Origin: Bacillota bacterium
GTDB taxonomy: Bacteria; Bacillota; Clostridia; Lachnospirales; Lachnospiraceae
Direction: 5' to 3'
NCBI GenBank assembly: GCA_023410575.1
Contig: JAEYPP010000001.1
Span: 36,322-100,321, forward strand
Length of the DNA stretch: 64,000 nucleotides
The position numbers and the translations under genes are program-made. This document shows, piece after piece, positions 44,452-52,581 of the stretch. Positions within the stretch are counted from its first letter, which is position 1, and each line of letters starts with the position of its first letter. The notes beneath the pieces are model-generated. The model was not told the DNA's origin. It ran no database searches and saw only the letters and a program-made list of their open reading frames with translations.

Positions 44452-45770
44452 AGCATCGTTTAGTTACACTATACACTATTACTACAGGCGTTATCTTAGT
44501 GACGGCCTTAATTAGTTTGTATCTATCAAATGTTTTTCAGATAAATAAAAATTATAAAGAGCAATATAAAGCAATAATATCTTATGTTTCTGATTTATTA
44601 GGACAAAGTAACATTGTTGACGCTAAGAAACTGGTTGGTGTTGAAGAAGAGAATCAAGCGATTATTTATATTGAAGAGAACGGAATTGACATTGGATATC
44701 GCGGGAGCTATATGCCAGGTAAATCTAAAGATTCTTTGGTAGAAGAATTATGTTCTAGATTAGATGGAGATAACTTTAATTTATCAACACCTACTATAAG
44801 AAAAGATGTACAAAGTAAAATCTATACCATTCAGGGAGTAACAAAGAATTCTTTTTGGAGTAGCGCGACAAAGATACAAAGGGGAGATAGTAATCTTATG
44901 TTTATGGTTATGTTATCGTTGGAACCTATGTATACATCTTATCGAAATCTTGCAGGACGTTATGTGGTAATTTTGCTTGTTGTTATGTGTTTTGTCTATA
45001 TGATGAGTCGAGTTCTTATGCAAAAAGTATTGATTCCTCTAAAAGAAAATGCAAAAAAACAAGATGATTTTATAGCGTGTGCTTCTCATGAACTTCGTTC
45101 CCCACTGGCATACATAAAGACAGCCAACAGTACATTAAGTTCTAACTGTCTTCCTTATATCGATAACGAACATAAAGAATATCTTGAAAGCTTTATCGAG
45201 AATACGTCACTTGAGTGCGATAGAATGTCACTTTTACTTGAAGAAATGTTAGAGTTAGCTTCAGCAGAAACGAAGGCTTGGACTATTCATAGGGAAAATA
45301 CGGATTTAGATAAATTCTTTTCGGAAGTATATGAGCGTCTATTAACCTACTGTACTTCAAAATCTCATTATTTTGAGATTATACTGCCAGAGGAACCATT
45401 TGGAATCGCAGTATTTGATGAACAACGACTTTATCAGGTGATTCAAACACTTGTCAACAACGCTCTACAATATACACCAGAGAAAACAAAAATCACCCTC
45501 ACCGTAGAGTACGAGAAGAAGAATTTAATCATTCGTGTTATTGATCACGGCGAGGGTATTTTAGATTGCGATAAGTCCAAAGTATTTGAGCGGTATTATC
45601 GACAGGATAAGGCTCGAAGTGATCGAAATCACTTTGGACTTGGTCTGAGTATATCCCAAGAACTAATCAAGCTTCAAGGAGGAACAATATCGCTGAAGGA
45701 TACGAAAGGTGGAGGCTGCACCTTTGTGATTGTTCTACCAATTGAACTGAGCTTGAGACAAGAGATGTGA
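44436..45770 (+). CDS. Sensor histidine kinase
   Basis: The 444-residue protein has two membrane helices (about 10-32 and 170-190) around an outside domain of about 135 residues. The HisKA domain has the phosphorylated His218 in FIACASHELRSPLAYIK, and the ATPase domain has QTLVNNALQYTPEKT (N box), DHGEGI (G1) and HFGLGLSISQEL (G2). TCTGGAGG precedes the ATG at 44436. There is no HAMP or PAS domain visible. The outside domain or the neighbouring lipoproteins may supply the signal. Confidence 0.94.
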   Translation: MYQKVKHRLVTLYTITTGVILVTALISLYLSNVFQINKNYKEQYKAIISYVSDLLGQSNIVDAKKLVGVEEENQAIIYIEENGIDIGYRGSYMPGKSKDSLVEELCSRLDGDNFNLSTPTIRKDVQSKIYTIQGVTKNSFWSSATKIQRGDSNLMFMVMLSLEPMYTSYRNLAGRYVVILLVVMCFVYMMSRVLMQKVLIPLKENAKKQDDFIACASHELRSPLAYIKTANSTLSSNCLPYIDNEHKEYLESFIENTSLECDRMSLLLEEMLELASAETKAWTIHRENTDLDKFFSEVYERLLTYCTSKSHYFEIILPEEPFGIAVFDEQRLYQVIQTLVNNALQYTPEKTKITLTVEYEKKNLIIRVIDHGEGILDCDKSKVFERYYRQDKARSDRNHFGLGLSISQELIKLQGGTISLKDTKGGGCTFVIVLPIELSLRQEM

Positions 45771-45792
45771 TATTTAACAAAAATCCATGTGT

Positions 45793-45884
45793 GACAAGCA
45801 CAATCCCCCTTGAATTCGATATACTATGTAATATCAATGTATGAATTCAAGGGGGATTTCAATGAAAAAACGCATCATTGCTTT
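45793..45884 (+). repeat. 92 bp perfect direct repeat, left copy
   Basis: These 92 bases are identical to 58336-58427. They include a hairpin with a 16 bp stem (AATCCCCCTTGAATTC at 45802-45817 and its complement at 45843-45858) and the start of an NMT1/THI5-like gene (ATG at 45862). Confidence 0.9.
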
Positions 45885-45930
45885 GTTGCAATTGAAGAAC
45901 GTTACTATGAGGAGGAAGGATTGTATGTAG
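45862..45930 (+). pseudogene. Degraded 5' remnant of an NMT1/THI5-like substrate-binding lipoprotein gene
   Basis: It begins exactly like the gene at 58405 (MKKRIIAL) but after 23 bases jumps, relative to that copy, over about 110 bases to a segment like GTTGCAATNGAAGAA-GTTACT-TGA-GAGGAAGGATT, which encodes VAIEEGYFEEEGL in the other copy. The jump breaks the frame, and TAG follows soon. From there to 46031 I see no gene. Confidence 0.75.
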
Positions 45931-46031
45931 CTTTTTTTCGTAAAAAAACAAGTCGTTTTTCTTCAAAGTCTGACTTTAATTTTTTAGTATCTTGTTGTGA
46001 TATTTCATCTGCGAGAGCGATATCGTAGATG

Positions 46032-46601
46032 TTATTCTTTGTTTACTTTATTTCTGAAAAAATCGAGACGCCGGGTTTCGTATACAGACATAATTTTCTC
46101 TATCTCTTCATCTGGCAGTACATCCGATAGGGCTGTATTGTTACGAATCTTTATATAGATATCATCTACTGAATCTTTAAACTCATTCTGGCTCCAAATC
46201 TTAAAAGTCTCAATCCATCCTGCAATCCCTGGAACACTCGCCTTACCTCCTGTAAATAATTCAGAAGTTTTTAGAATACTTTGAAGAACGAGGTCGGCAC
46301 CTTCGATATCTTCCAGTAGCCTTTTATAGAAAATTGGACTGTTTTGTACAGAGTGGAGCATTGTTATTACAATATCTTTCCATTTTGCATTGTTTCCATA
46401 GATTAATGTGAAAAAAGAAAACTTCTCAGTTGATAACTTGAGTGCAAGATCATATTTATCTATATAGTATCTGTAAAAAGTTTGATGAGATATGCCAGAC
46501 GTTTTTACAATCTCTGTAACCTTGCATTTAGCAAAAGATTTTTTCTTGAGAACAGAGATGAATCCTTCTTCAATTTTATACTTGATATCTTTTGATGCCA
46601 T
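46032..46601 (-). CDS. TetR family transcriptional regulator
   Basis: The 189-residue protein has a TetR-type DNA-binding domain at about residues 5-55 (FAKCKVTEIVKTSGISHQTF followed by YRYYIDKYDLA) and a helical ligand domain. It is divergent from the first VOC gene, with an 18 bp palindrome between them. It most likely represses the island genes until a small molecule, perhaps a glucoside or its aglycone, binds. The ATG follows GGAAAGGAAAC. Confidence 0.9.
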   Translation of the reverse strand: MASKDIKYKIEEGFISVLKKKSFAKCKVTEIVKTSGISHQTFYRYYIDKYDLALKLSTEKFSFFTLIYGNNAKWKDIVITMLHSVQNSPIFYKRLLEDIEGADLVLQSILKTSELFTGGKASVPGIAGWIETFKIWSQNEFKDSVDDIYIKIRNNTALSDVLPDEEIEKIMSVYETRRLDFFRNKVNKE

Positions 46602-46639
46602 TTCTGTTTCCTTTCCTCAAATAGTAAAATATTATCTTA

Positions 46640-46668
46640 ATTATACACAAGAATTAATAAAAAGACAA
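46640..46668 (-). promoter_or_regulatory. Sigma-A promoter of the tetR gene
   Basis: On the minus strand TTGTCT and a perfect TATAAT are separated by 17 bases, about 40 bases before the tetR start. Confidence 0.7.
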
Positions 46669-46705
46669 TAAATTACTTGTAAAATAAGCAGTAGTGCAAA
46701 TTTTT

Positions 46706-46723
46706 GATAATATCAATATTATC
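46706..46723. promoter_or_regulatory. Candidate TetR operator palindrome
   Basis: GATAATA and TATTATC are perfect inverted halves with TCAA between them. It lies in the 408-base gap between tetR and the divergent VOC gene. The rest of this gap is AT-rich and shows no gene or convincing second promoter. Confidence 0.55.
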
Positions 46724-47009
46724 TATAGTGATCGATTATGCTAAATAGACAACGAACAAAAATGGATATACATAAAATGTGTGTATTATATATAAAAAAT
46801 ATGGATATTAAACAGATATATTGTGCAAGAATGATAATAAAAAAGTGACAGAAATGAAAGAATGTAAACAAAGTGTTAATGTATCAAAATTGAGTAACTT
46901 GATTATGTTTATATCCGTTGATAAGATAAATATAACAAAATATGCAAAAGATGAACTAAATATTAAGAGTTATTTGTGCAAAATAATGATGGAAGGAGGG
47001 ATTAAAGAA

Positions 47010-47564
47010 ATGGAGAATAAAGTTACTTATCCTAATCCGAATAGGGTTCCTAAAAAATTTACAGCCAAGAGTCTTCATGGAAGAACGAGAGCAATGGTTG
47101 TAACCTATAAGGATCTTAAAAGGTTCATGAATTTCAATATTAAAGTCTTTGGATGGGATATGATTGAGGCTCCAGAGGCAGCAAGCGGAACTCCAGCGGG
47201 AGATGCACATCCTGGATTACTCATCGCAACTGGACCTGCACAGTATGACTATGAAGGAGTTACGCCAGGCCATATGAATTTGTTCGTACATTGGGCCACT
47301 GGGGCACTGGAAACAATTGGTCCATTTACAGAAATTGATATGGAATGTCCTCTGGAGACAACAATTAGAGATATGGTTATACATGGTGGAAAACTTATTC
47401 TTGATAAGAACAAGTCAGCCCTTGCCAAACCTCTGGATGACAGCAAGCAGTGCTGGGAACCACAAGCAGTGGTAGAAGATCCGGCGGGCAATTACCTGTA
47501 TCTATGGAAATGCCCATCATCAAGAACATGGGATGAGCTTGAAACAGAATATGACGTTGAATAA
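47010..47564 (+). CDS. VOC superfamily protein (COG3324-like), island paralog 1
   Basis: The 184-residue cytoplasmic protein has the VOC fold pattern: RTRAMVVTYKDLKRFMNFN, then KVFGWDMIEAPEAASG, PGLLIATGP, PGHMN, a second module beginning EIDMECPLETTIRDM and the DPAGNYLYLWK end typical of lactoylglutathione-lyase-related proteins. The usual metal-binding His/Glu positions of glyoxalases are not evident, so it may bind a ligand instead of doing metal catalysis. It ends in the family tail SSRTWDELETEYDVE. GGAAGGAGGG precedes the ATG at 47010; upstream frame is chance extension. The next gene is a close paralog. Confidence 0.85.
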   Translation: MENKVTYPNPNRVPKKFTAKSLHGRTRAMVVTYKDLKRFMNFNIKVFGWDMIEAPEAASGTPAGDAHPGLLIATGPAQYDYEGVTPGHMNLFVHWATGALETIGPFTEIDMECPLETTIRDMVIHGGKLILDKNKSALAKPLDDSKQCWEPQAVVEDPAGNYLYLWKCPSSRTWDELETEYDVE

Positions 47565-47584
47565 AAATGAAAAGGAGATTCAAA

Positions 47585-48139
47585 ATGACGGAGAAAACAT
47601 TTCGTGAAATTGCTAATAGAGAACCTAAAAAATTCACAGCAAAGAGTCTGCATGGTAGAACGAGGTTAATGGTCGTAAGTTACAAGGAACTTACTCGTTT
47701 TCAGAATTTCTGCATTAAGGTGTTTGGATGGGATATGATTGAAACACCTGAAGCAGCAAGTGGAATCCCAGCAGGAGATCCACATCCTGGATTACTTATT
47801 GCAACAGGTCCAGCACAGTATGATTATGAAGGAGTTACTCCAGGACATATGAACTTATTTTCGCACTGGGCACCTGGTAAACTTGAAAAGATAGCACCAT
47901 TTATGGAAATAGACATGGATCATGCTCTTGAAGAAACGATTCAAAAAATGCTTGATCATGGTGCAAAGCTTATTCTAGATAAGGACGTTTCGGTACTTGC
48001 CAAAGAACTTGATGATAGTAAGCAGAGTTGGCAGCCACATGCCGTAATAGAAGATCCAGCAGGCAATCATCTGATTTTATGGAAATGTCCATCATCAAGA
48101 ACATGGGATGAACTTGAAGCAGAGTATGATGTTGAATAA
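47585..48139 (+). CDS. VOC superfamily protein (COG3324-like), island paralog 2
   Basis: The 184-residue protein is about three quarters identical to paralog 1 by eye, with the same EPKKFTAKSLHGRTR start, FGWDMIETPEAASG, GHMNLFSHWAPG and DPAGNHLILWK, and the same SSRTWDELEAEYDVE tail. AAAAGGAGATTC precedes the ATG at 47585. It comes 20 bases after paralog 1 and 23 before the rubredoxin-VOC gene, so all three are one transcript. Function unknown; tandem duplication is clear. Confidence 0.85.
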   Translation: MTEKTFREIANREPKKFTAKSLHGRTRLMVVSYKELTRFQNFCIKVFGWDMIETPEAASGIPAGDPHPGLLIATGPAQYDYEGVTPGHMNLFSHWAPGKLEKIAPFMEIDMDHALEETIQKMLDHGAKLILDKDVSVLAKELDDSKQSWQPHAVIEDPAGNHLILWKCPSSRTWDELEAEYDVE

Positions 48140-48162
48140 TTAAAGAAACGAGGGAAAAAACG

Positions 48163-48837
48163 ATGATGAAAATTTACACTTGTTATGCATGCGGTTTTCC
48201 AATCGCATTTGAAGAAACTGAAGTACCTGCAGCCTGCCCGGGTTGTGGAGCTCCTAGATCACAGTTCCTTGAAGAGCCATGGAACGGAAGTATTGATAAA
48301 AGAAGAATTCATGTAGATCCACCTGAAGTAGATCCTAATCGTGATCCTTTTGATATTTCTTTTCATCCAGCAAAGGACTTCATTCCTCAGAAAGGTGATG
48401 GACGTGTAAGAAGATGGATCATGGGATACAACAAAGGACAATCAGCAGAGATACGTTCATTTTATGAAGATATTTTTGGATGGGACATTATTGATGTAGA
48501 AGGAACAGATCCAGAGAATCCAATGATGTATTGTGCAACAGGTCCTGGAACAGCAGACTGGGAGCCACGTGTATGTTCTTTTGGATATGGATTCCTTGTA
48601 CCAGCTGAAAAAGATGTAATAGCACCAAGTTTCGTAATTGAGGTTAAGAGTATTGATGAGACTGTTAAGAAAGCAATTGCTTGTGAAGGAAAACTTATTA
48701 AAGAAAGATTCACAATGCTTGGTGATGATTATGCAGTAATTGAAGATTCAGAAGGTAATCAGTATTATCTTTGGGAGCTTCCAGACAATATTCCAGATTA
48801 CTGTATAAACGGTATTGCAAGTACGGGAGCTCGGTAG
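48163..48837 (+). CDS. Rubredoxin-like knuckle fused to a VOC domain, copy 1
   Basis: The 224-residue protein begins with a short four-cysteine site (Cys7, Cys10, Cys25, Cys28; CYACGFP and CPGCGAP) followed by FLEEPWNGS, very like the C-terminal rubredoxin-like part of rubrerythrin. After a linker of about 35 residues comes a VOC domain (about 75-215: RRWIMGYNKGQSAEIRSFYE, FGWDIIDVEG, YCATGPG, and IEDSEGNQYYLWE at the end). Known rubredoxin sites carry iron and pass electrons; a zinc site is equally possible. No signal peptide. It follows the two VOC genes and is followed 43 bases later by the ABC genes. Confidence 0.82.
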   Translation: MMKIYTCYACGFPIAFEETEVPAACPGCGAPRSQFLEEPWNGSIDKRRIHVDPPEVDPNRDPFDISFHPAKDFIPQKGDGRVRRWIMGYNKGQSAEIRSFYEDIFGWDIIDVEGTDPENPMMYCATGPGTADWEPRVCSFGYGFLVPAEKDVIAPSFVIEVKSIDETVKKAIACEGKLIKERFTMLGDDYAVIEDSEGNQYYLWELPDNIPDYCINGIASTGAR

Positions 48838-48880
48838 GCTCCATATGCTTGGTCACTAGAATAGAGCAGGAGGCAAAAAC

Positions 48881-50380
48881 TTGGATGAAATAATTCTTAG
48901 AGCCGAACACATGTATAAAGAATTCGGTCCAACGAAAGCAGTTACAGATGTTACGCTGGAGCTGAAAAAAGGAAAGATAATTGGACTGGTTGGTGAAAAT
49001 GGTTCTGGTAAATCTACAATCTCCAATATGATAGCTGGAACATATTCACCTACGAAAGGTGAAATGACATATAAAGGTCAACCTTATAGTCCTAAGTCAG
49101 TACTTGAAGCTAGAAAAGCTGGAATTCAGTATCTCACACAGGAGCAAGGAACAATTGATGGAATGACAGTTGCAGAGAATATGTTCCTTGGTGAAGAAGA
49201 CACAATGTCAAAAGGCGGAATGGTAAGTATTCGTAAGCTAAACAAGCGTGCTACAGAGATACTTAAGGAAAATGGCCTTGAATATGTTAAGTCTACTGCT
49301 GCAATTGATAATTATTCATTTGAAGATAGAAAGATGATAGAGACGTCAAGGTCACTTAGTCATCAGCCTGATATTCTAATTATTGATGAGACAACAACAG
49401 CTCTTTCGCAGAAAGGACACGAGAGATTATATGAGATCATGTTTGAGCAGAAAAAAAAGGGAACAGCGATTCTTATTATTTCCCATGATCTTGATGAGAT
49501 CAAAAAGCTCTGTGATGAAGTAGTTGTTATGAGAGATGGAAAATACATTAATACACTTTATGGAGAAGATATCGAACCAAATATTATACGTCAGAATATG
49601 ATTGGAAGAGAAATCGAGGGATCTTATTACAGAGATGATTATGAGTGTACATATGAGAAGGATATTGTTCTTCAGGTTAAAAACCTTGGTGTTGAAGGTG
49701 TATTTTCAGATGTAAGTTTTGAACTTCACAAAGGAGAAATACTTGGAATTGGCGGTCTTAGTGAATGTGGGATGCATGAACTTCTAAAGGCTGTATTTGG
49801 AGCAATTAAACCAACAACAGGAAGCGTTATTCTTACTGAGAATTGTGTTGAACTTAAGAATACAACAGTTGCTGTTAATAATAAAGTAGCTTATATTCCA
49901 AAAGACAGAGATAAAGAGTCTCTGTTCCAGGCAACAAGCATTAAAGATAATATTGTTACATCTTCCTTTGATAAGATTAAAAAGGGAATATTCATCTTAC
50001 CATCCTCAGAAAAGAATATTGCTAATAAAGTAGCTACAACGATGGAAGTTAAAATGCAGAACGTTGAACAACAGGTCAGAGACCTAAGTGGTGGTAATAA
50101 ACAAAAAGTTGTTATCGCAAAATGGATGGCTAACGATTCTAAAGTCTTCATCATGGACTGTCCTACAAGAGGTATTGATGTAGGTGTTAAAGCTAAAATG
50201 TACAAACTTATGAGTTCTCTTAAGAGCCAGGGCATCTCAATTCTGATGGTTTCAGAGGAGATGATGGAGTTGATAGGTATGGCTGATAGAATCATCACAA
50301 TGAAAGACGGGCATATAAGTAAGGAATTCAAAAGATCACAAGATCTTACAGAGTCTGTAATCATTAGCGAAATAGTCTGA
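48881..50380 (+). CDS. Sugar ABC transporter ATP-binding protein (RbsA/MglA type, two nucleotide-binding domains)
   Basis: The 499-residue protein has a first ATPase domain with Walker A GENGSGKST (about residues 38-46), signature-like YSFEDRKMIE and Walker B ILIIDETTT, and a second with a degenerate Walker A (GIGGLSECGM) but a good signature LSGGNKQKVVIAKWM and Walker B VFIMDCPTRG. This asymmetry is normal for the RbsA/MglA family. The start is TTG at 48881 behind CAGGAGGCAAAAAC; the nearby ATG is out of frame. It powers the two permeases downstream. Confidence 0.94.
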   Translation: MDEIILRAEHMYKEFGPTKAVTDVTLELKKGKIIGLVGENGSGKSTISNMIAGTYSPTKGEMTYKGQPYSPKSVLEARKAGIQYLTQEQGTIDGMTVAENMFLGEEDTMSKGGMVSIRKLNKRATEILKENGLEYVKSTAAIDNYSFEDRKMIETSRSLSHQPDILIIDETTTALSQKGHERLYEIMFEQKKKGTAILIISHDLDEIKKLCDEVVVMRDGKYINTLYGEDIEPNIIRQNMIGREIEGSYYRDDYECTYEKDIVLQVKNLGVEGVFSDVSFELHKGEILGIGGLSECGMHELLKAVFGAIKPTTGSVILTENCVELKNTTVAVNNKVAYIPKDRDKESLFQATSIKDNIVTSSFDKIKKGIFILPSSEKNIANKVATTMEVKMQNVEQQVRDLSGGNKQKVVIAKWMANDSKVFIMDCPTRGIDVGVKAKMYKLMSSLKSQGISILMVSEEMMELIGMADRIITMKDGHISKEFKRSQDLTESVIISEIV

Positions 50381-50399
50381 TAAAGGAGGCAAACTTAAG

Positions 50400-51314
50400 A
50401 TGCATGATAAAATTCGTAAAGTTATTCCAATTGCGGGACTTCTAATACTTTTTATAGTATTCGCAGTTTCCACTAATGGCCTATTTATCAGATGGACTAA
50501 TATCCAGAATCTGATTACACAGTCTGCAATTACTATGGTAGCTGCAGTTGGTACAGCATTTGTAATGGCACATAACAATTTAGATTTCTCCCTTGGTGGA
50601 GGATGTGCACTCAGTTGTGTTCTTGCATATCTCATTGGAGGAAATAATATAGTATTATTCTTTGCTTTATGTATTATATTTGGTATCCTTTGTGGACTGC
50701 TTTCAGCACTTTTACATATTAAAGGTGAGATACCAGCATTCATGGCAGGTATGTGTCTCATGTTCGCAGGACGTGGTGTTGCACAGTCCGTAAGTGCCAA
50801 GAAAACTATGCTTATTATCAAAGCAGCAAACTTAAATAATATCTGGTTTTTTGTAGGTGTTCTTCTTGTAGTAACAGTAGTTGGATTTGTAATTTTCAAT
50901 TATACAAAGATTGGTAAATGCCAGAAACTTATTGGTTCAAATCCAAAAGCAGCAGAACTCAGTGGTATTAATGTCGGTAAATATAAGACAATTGCATTTG
51001 TATTAAGTGGTGCAACACTTGGTATTGCAGCTTGTCTGACAATTGTAAGAAGCCCTAACATCGTTGGTAATACAGGTCTTAACCTCGAAACCAACGTATT
51101 ACTTGCATTAAGTCTTGGTGGAATGTCAATGACTGGTGGTTCGGCTTCCAAGATTCGTTCAGCAGTAATTGGTACATTGATCTTCTTCATTCTAAATAAT
51201 GGTCTTACTCTCTGGGGTCTTGATCCTAATTATGTAGATATTGTTAAGGCGATATTCTTCTTGTTTACGGTAGCAATTTCAATAGACCGCTCACAGTATG
51301 ACACAATAACCTAG
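50400..51314 (+). CDS. Sugar ABC transporter permease, RbsC type, permease 1
   Basis: The 304-residue protein has about nine membrane segments and the RbsC-family motif region NFTKIGKCQKLIGSNPKAAELSGINVGKYK split over residues 163-193, and LALSLGGMSMTGGSASKIR near 250. AAAGGAGGC precedes the ATG. It is 20 bases after the ATPase gene. With the second permease (52.6 kb) it would form a heterodimeric channel. Confidence 0.93.
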   Translation: MHDKIRKVIPIAGLLILFIVFAVSTNGLFIRWTNIQNLITQSAITMVAAVGTAFVMAHNNLDFSLGGGCALSCVLAYLIGGNNIVLFFALCIIFGILCGLLSALLHIKGEIPAFMAGMCLMFAGRGVAQSVSAKKTMLIIKAANLNNIWFFVGVLLVVTVVGFVIFNYTKIGKCQKLIGSNPKAAELSGINVGKYKTIAFVLSGATLGIAACLTIVRSPNIVGNTGLNLETNVLLALSLGGMSMTGGSASKIRSAVIGTLIFFILNNGLTLWGLDPNYVDIVKAIFFLFTVAISIDRSQYDTIT

Positions 51315-51357
51315 AGGCCAACACGTGATATTAAATTAAAAAGAGGAGAAAACGAAT

Positions 51358-52521
51358 ATGAATAAAAAATTTAAAAAAATGATTACAAATGTACTTGCAG
51401 TTATAATGGCTTTAACTCTTAGCTTTGGTCTTGTAGGATGTTCAAATTCTTCAGACACTTCTGGAACAGGAGACGGAGGTTCAGCCAGTGGAAAGAAAAC
51501 AAAAATCGGTATGATATGGTATGGAAACACTGATGCAATGGGTGGAACATTCTATTCATGGGCTAACCATGCAGCTGAAATTCTTAATGTAGAGCTTGTA
51601 TGGAAACTGGGTAGCTTCACAACAGCAGATGAATTAACAGATTGTGAAAATCTTATTAGCGCTGGCTGTGACGGTATCTACTTTATTCCAATGGATACAT
51701 CAGCTAATCTTCAGCTAAGTAATGCATGTAATGCAGCAAAGGTTTACTGGGCAACAAGTAACCGTGATATTCTTGACAAGGATATACTTTCAGCTTGTGA
51801 AGCAGATCCATATTTTGTAACACGTATCTATGATAACAGCTATGATATATGCAAAGAGATGGTTAAGAAAATGGCTGATATGGGAGTCAAGAAAGTATGT
51901 ATGTTATCAGGTGATCCTACAGATGCCATGATGGTTGACAGAAATAATGGTTTCACTGATGGAGCAAAAGAATATGGTGTAGAAATTCTTGCAACATCAC
52001 AGTTGGTATCTGGAGATTCTTCAGCTAATGTTGACAGCGTTAACAATTTCCTTACTCTTTATCCAGAAGTTCAGGGTATTCTTGCAGTATCTGGAACAGC
52101 TGGTGTTGGTGAAGCTGTGATTACAGCTCTTGAAAGTTCAGGAAGAGAAAAAGGATCAGTTAAGGTCGCAGCATTCGATACATTTGATGGTAATCAGAAA
52201 GCATTTGAAGATGGATGGCTTGCGGCTAGTTGTGGTGGATATACAACAGAATGTCTGATAGCATTTATTGCACTTGTTAATAGAGTACAGGGTAATCAGT
52301 TCTCAGATAAAGTAGCTGCAATGACACTTTCACCACTTCTTATTACAAGTGCTGAAGAGATGGACATTTTCTCAAAGTATGTTGATAACCCAGAAATCCA
52401 TCTTTACAGCGATGATGTAATTAAGAGTCTTGTGGGTTCCAATGTGACTGTAGAGGATTATCAGAAAGTACTCGATGATTGGACAATTGATTTCGTAAAA
52501 TCTGCAGTGAAAGAAAAGTAA
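51358..52521 (+). CDS. Sugar ABC transporter substrate-binding lipoprotein (periplasmic-binding-protein type, RbsB-like)
   Basis: The 387-residue protein has a lipoprotein signal with lipobox LVGC and Cys28, then an Ser/Gly-rich linker and a two-lobe sugar-binding fold: KIGMIWYGNTDAMGGTFYSW, LISAGCDGIYFIPMDTSANL, KKVCMLSGDPTDAMM, and VKVAAFDTFDGNQKAFEDGW. AGAGGAG precedes the ATG. It lies between the two permeases. The related ligands are sugars or sugar-like molecules; the beta-glucosidase and ROK kinase downstream suggest a beta-glucoside. Confidence 0.93.
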   Translation: MNKKFKKMITNVLAVIMALTLSFGLVGCSNSSDTSGTGDGGSASGKKTKIGMIWYGNTDAMGGTFYSWANHAAEILNVELVWKLGSFTTADELTDCENLISAGCDGIYFIPMDTSANLQLSNACNAAKVYWATSNRDILDKDILSACEADPYFVTRIYDNSYDICKEMVKKMADMGVKKVCMLSGDPTDAMMVDRNNGFTDGAKEYGVEILATSQLVSGDSSANVDSVNNFLTLYPEVQGILAVSGTAGVGEAVITALESSGREKGSVKVAAFDTFDGNQKAFEDGWLAASCGGYTTECLIAFIALVNRVQGNQFSDKVAAMTLSPLLITSAEEMDIFSKYVDNPEIHLYSDDVIKSLVGSNVTVEDYQKVLDDWTIDFVKSAVKEK

Positions 52522-52581
52522 TAAGGTATAAGTAGTTAATACAATAAACGATTACAAATATTATGTGTTGAGGTGAAATTA

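Noticed and set aside
45802..45858. Hairpin before the lipoprotein gene considered as a thiamine or other known riboswitch
   Set aside because: It is a simple long stem without the conserved internal loops of any riboswitch I know.
45810..46028. 72-codon frame over the left direct repeat
   Set aside because: It is in a different frame from the lipoprotein remnant at its start, and the sequence is explained by decay of that gene.
48163..48837. Rubredoxin-VOC frame considered as an artefact of two genes joined by a frameshift
   Set aside because: The same fusion with the same spacing occurs independently at 57540-58220.
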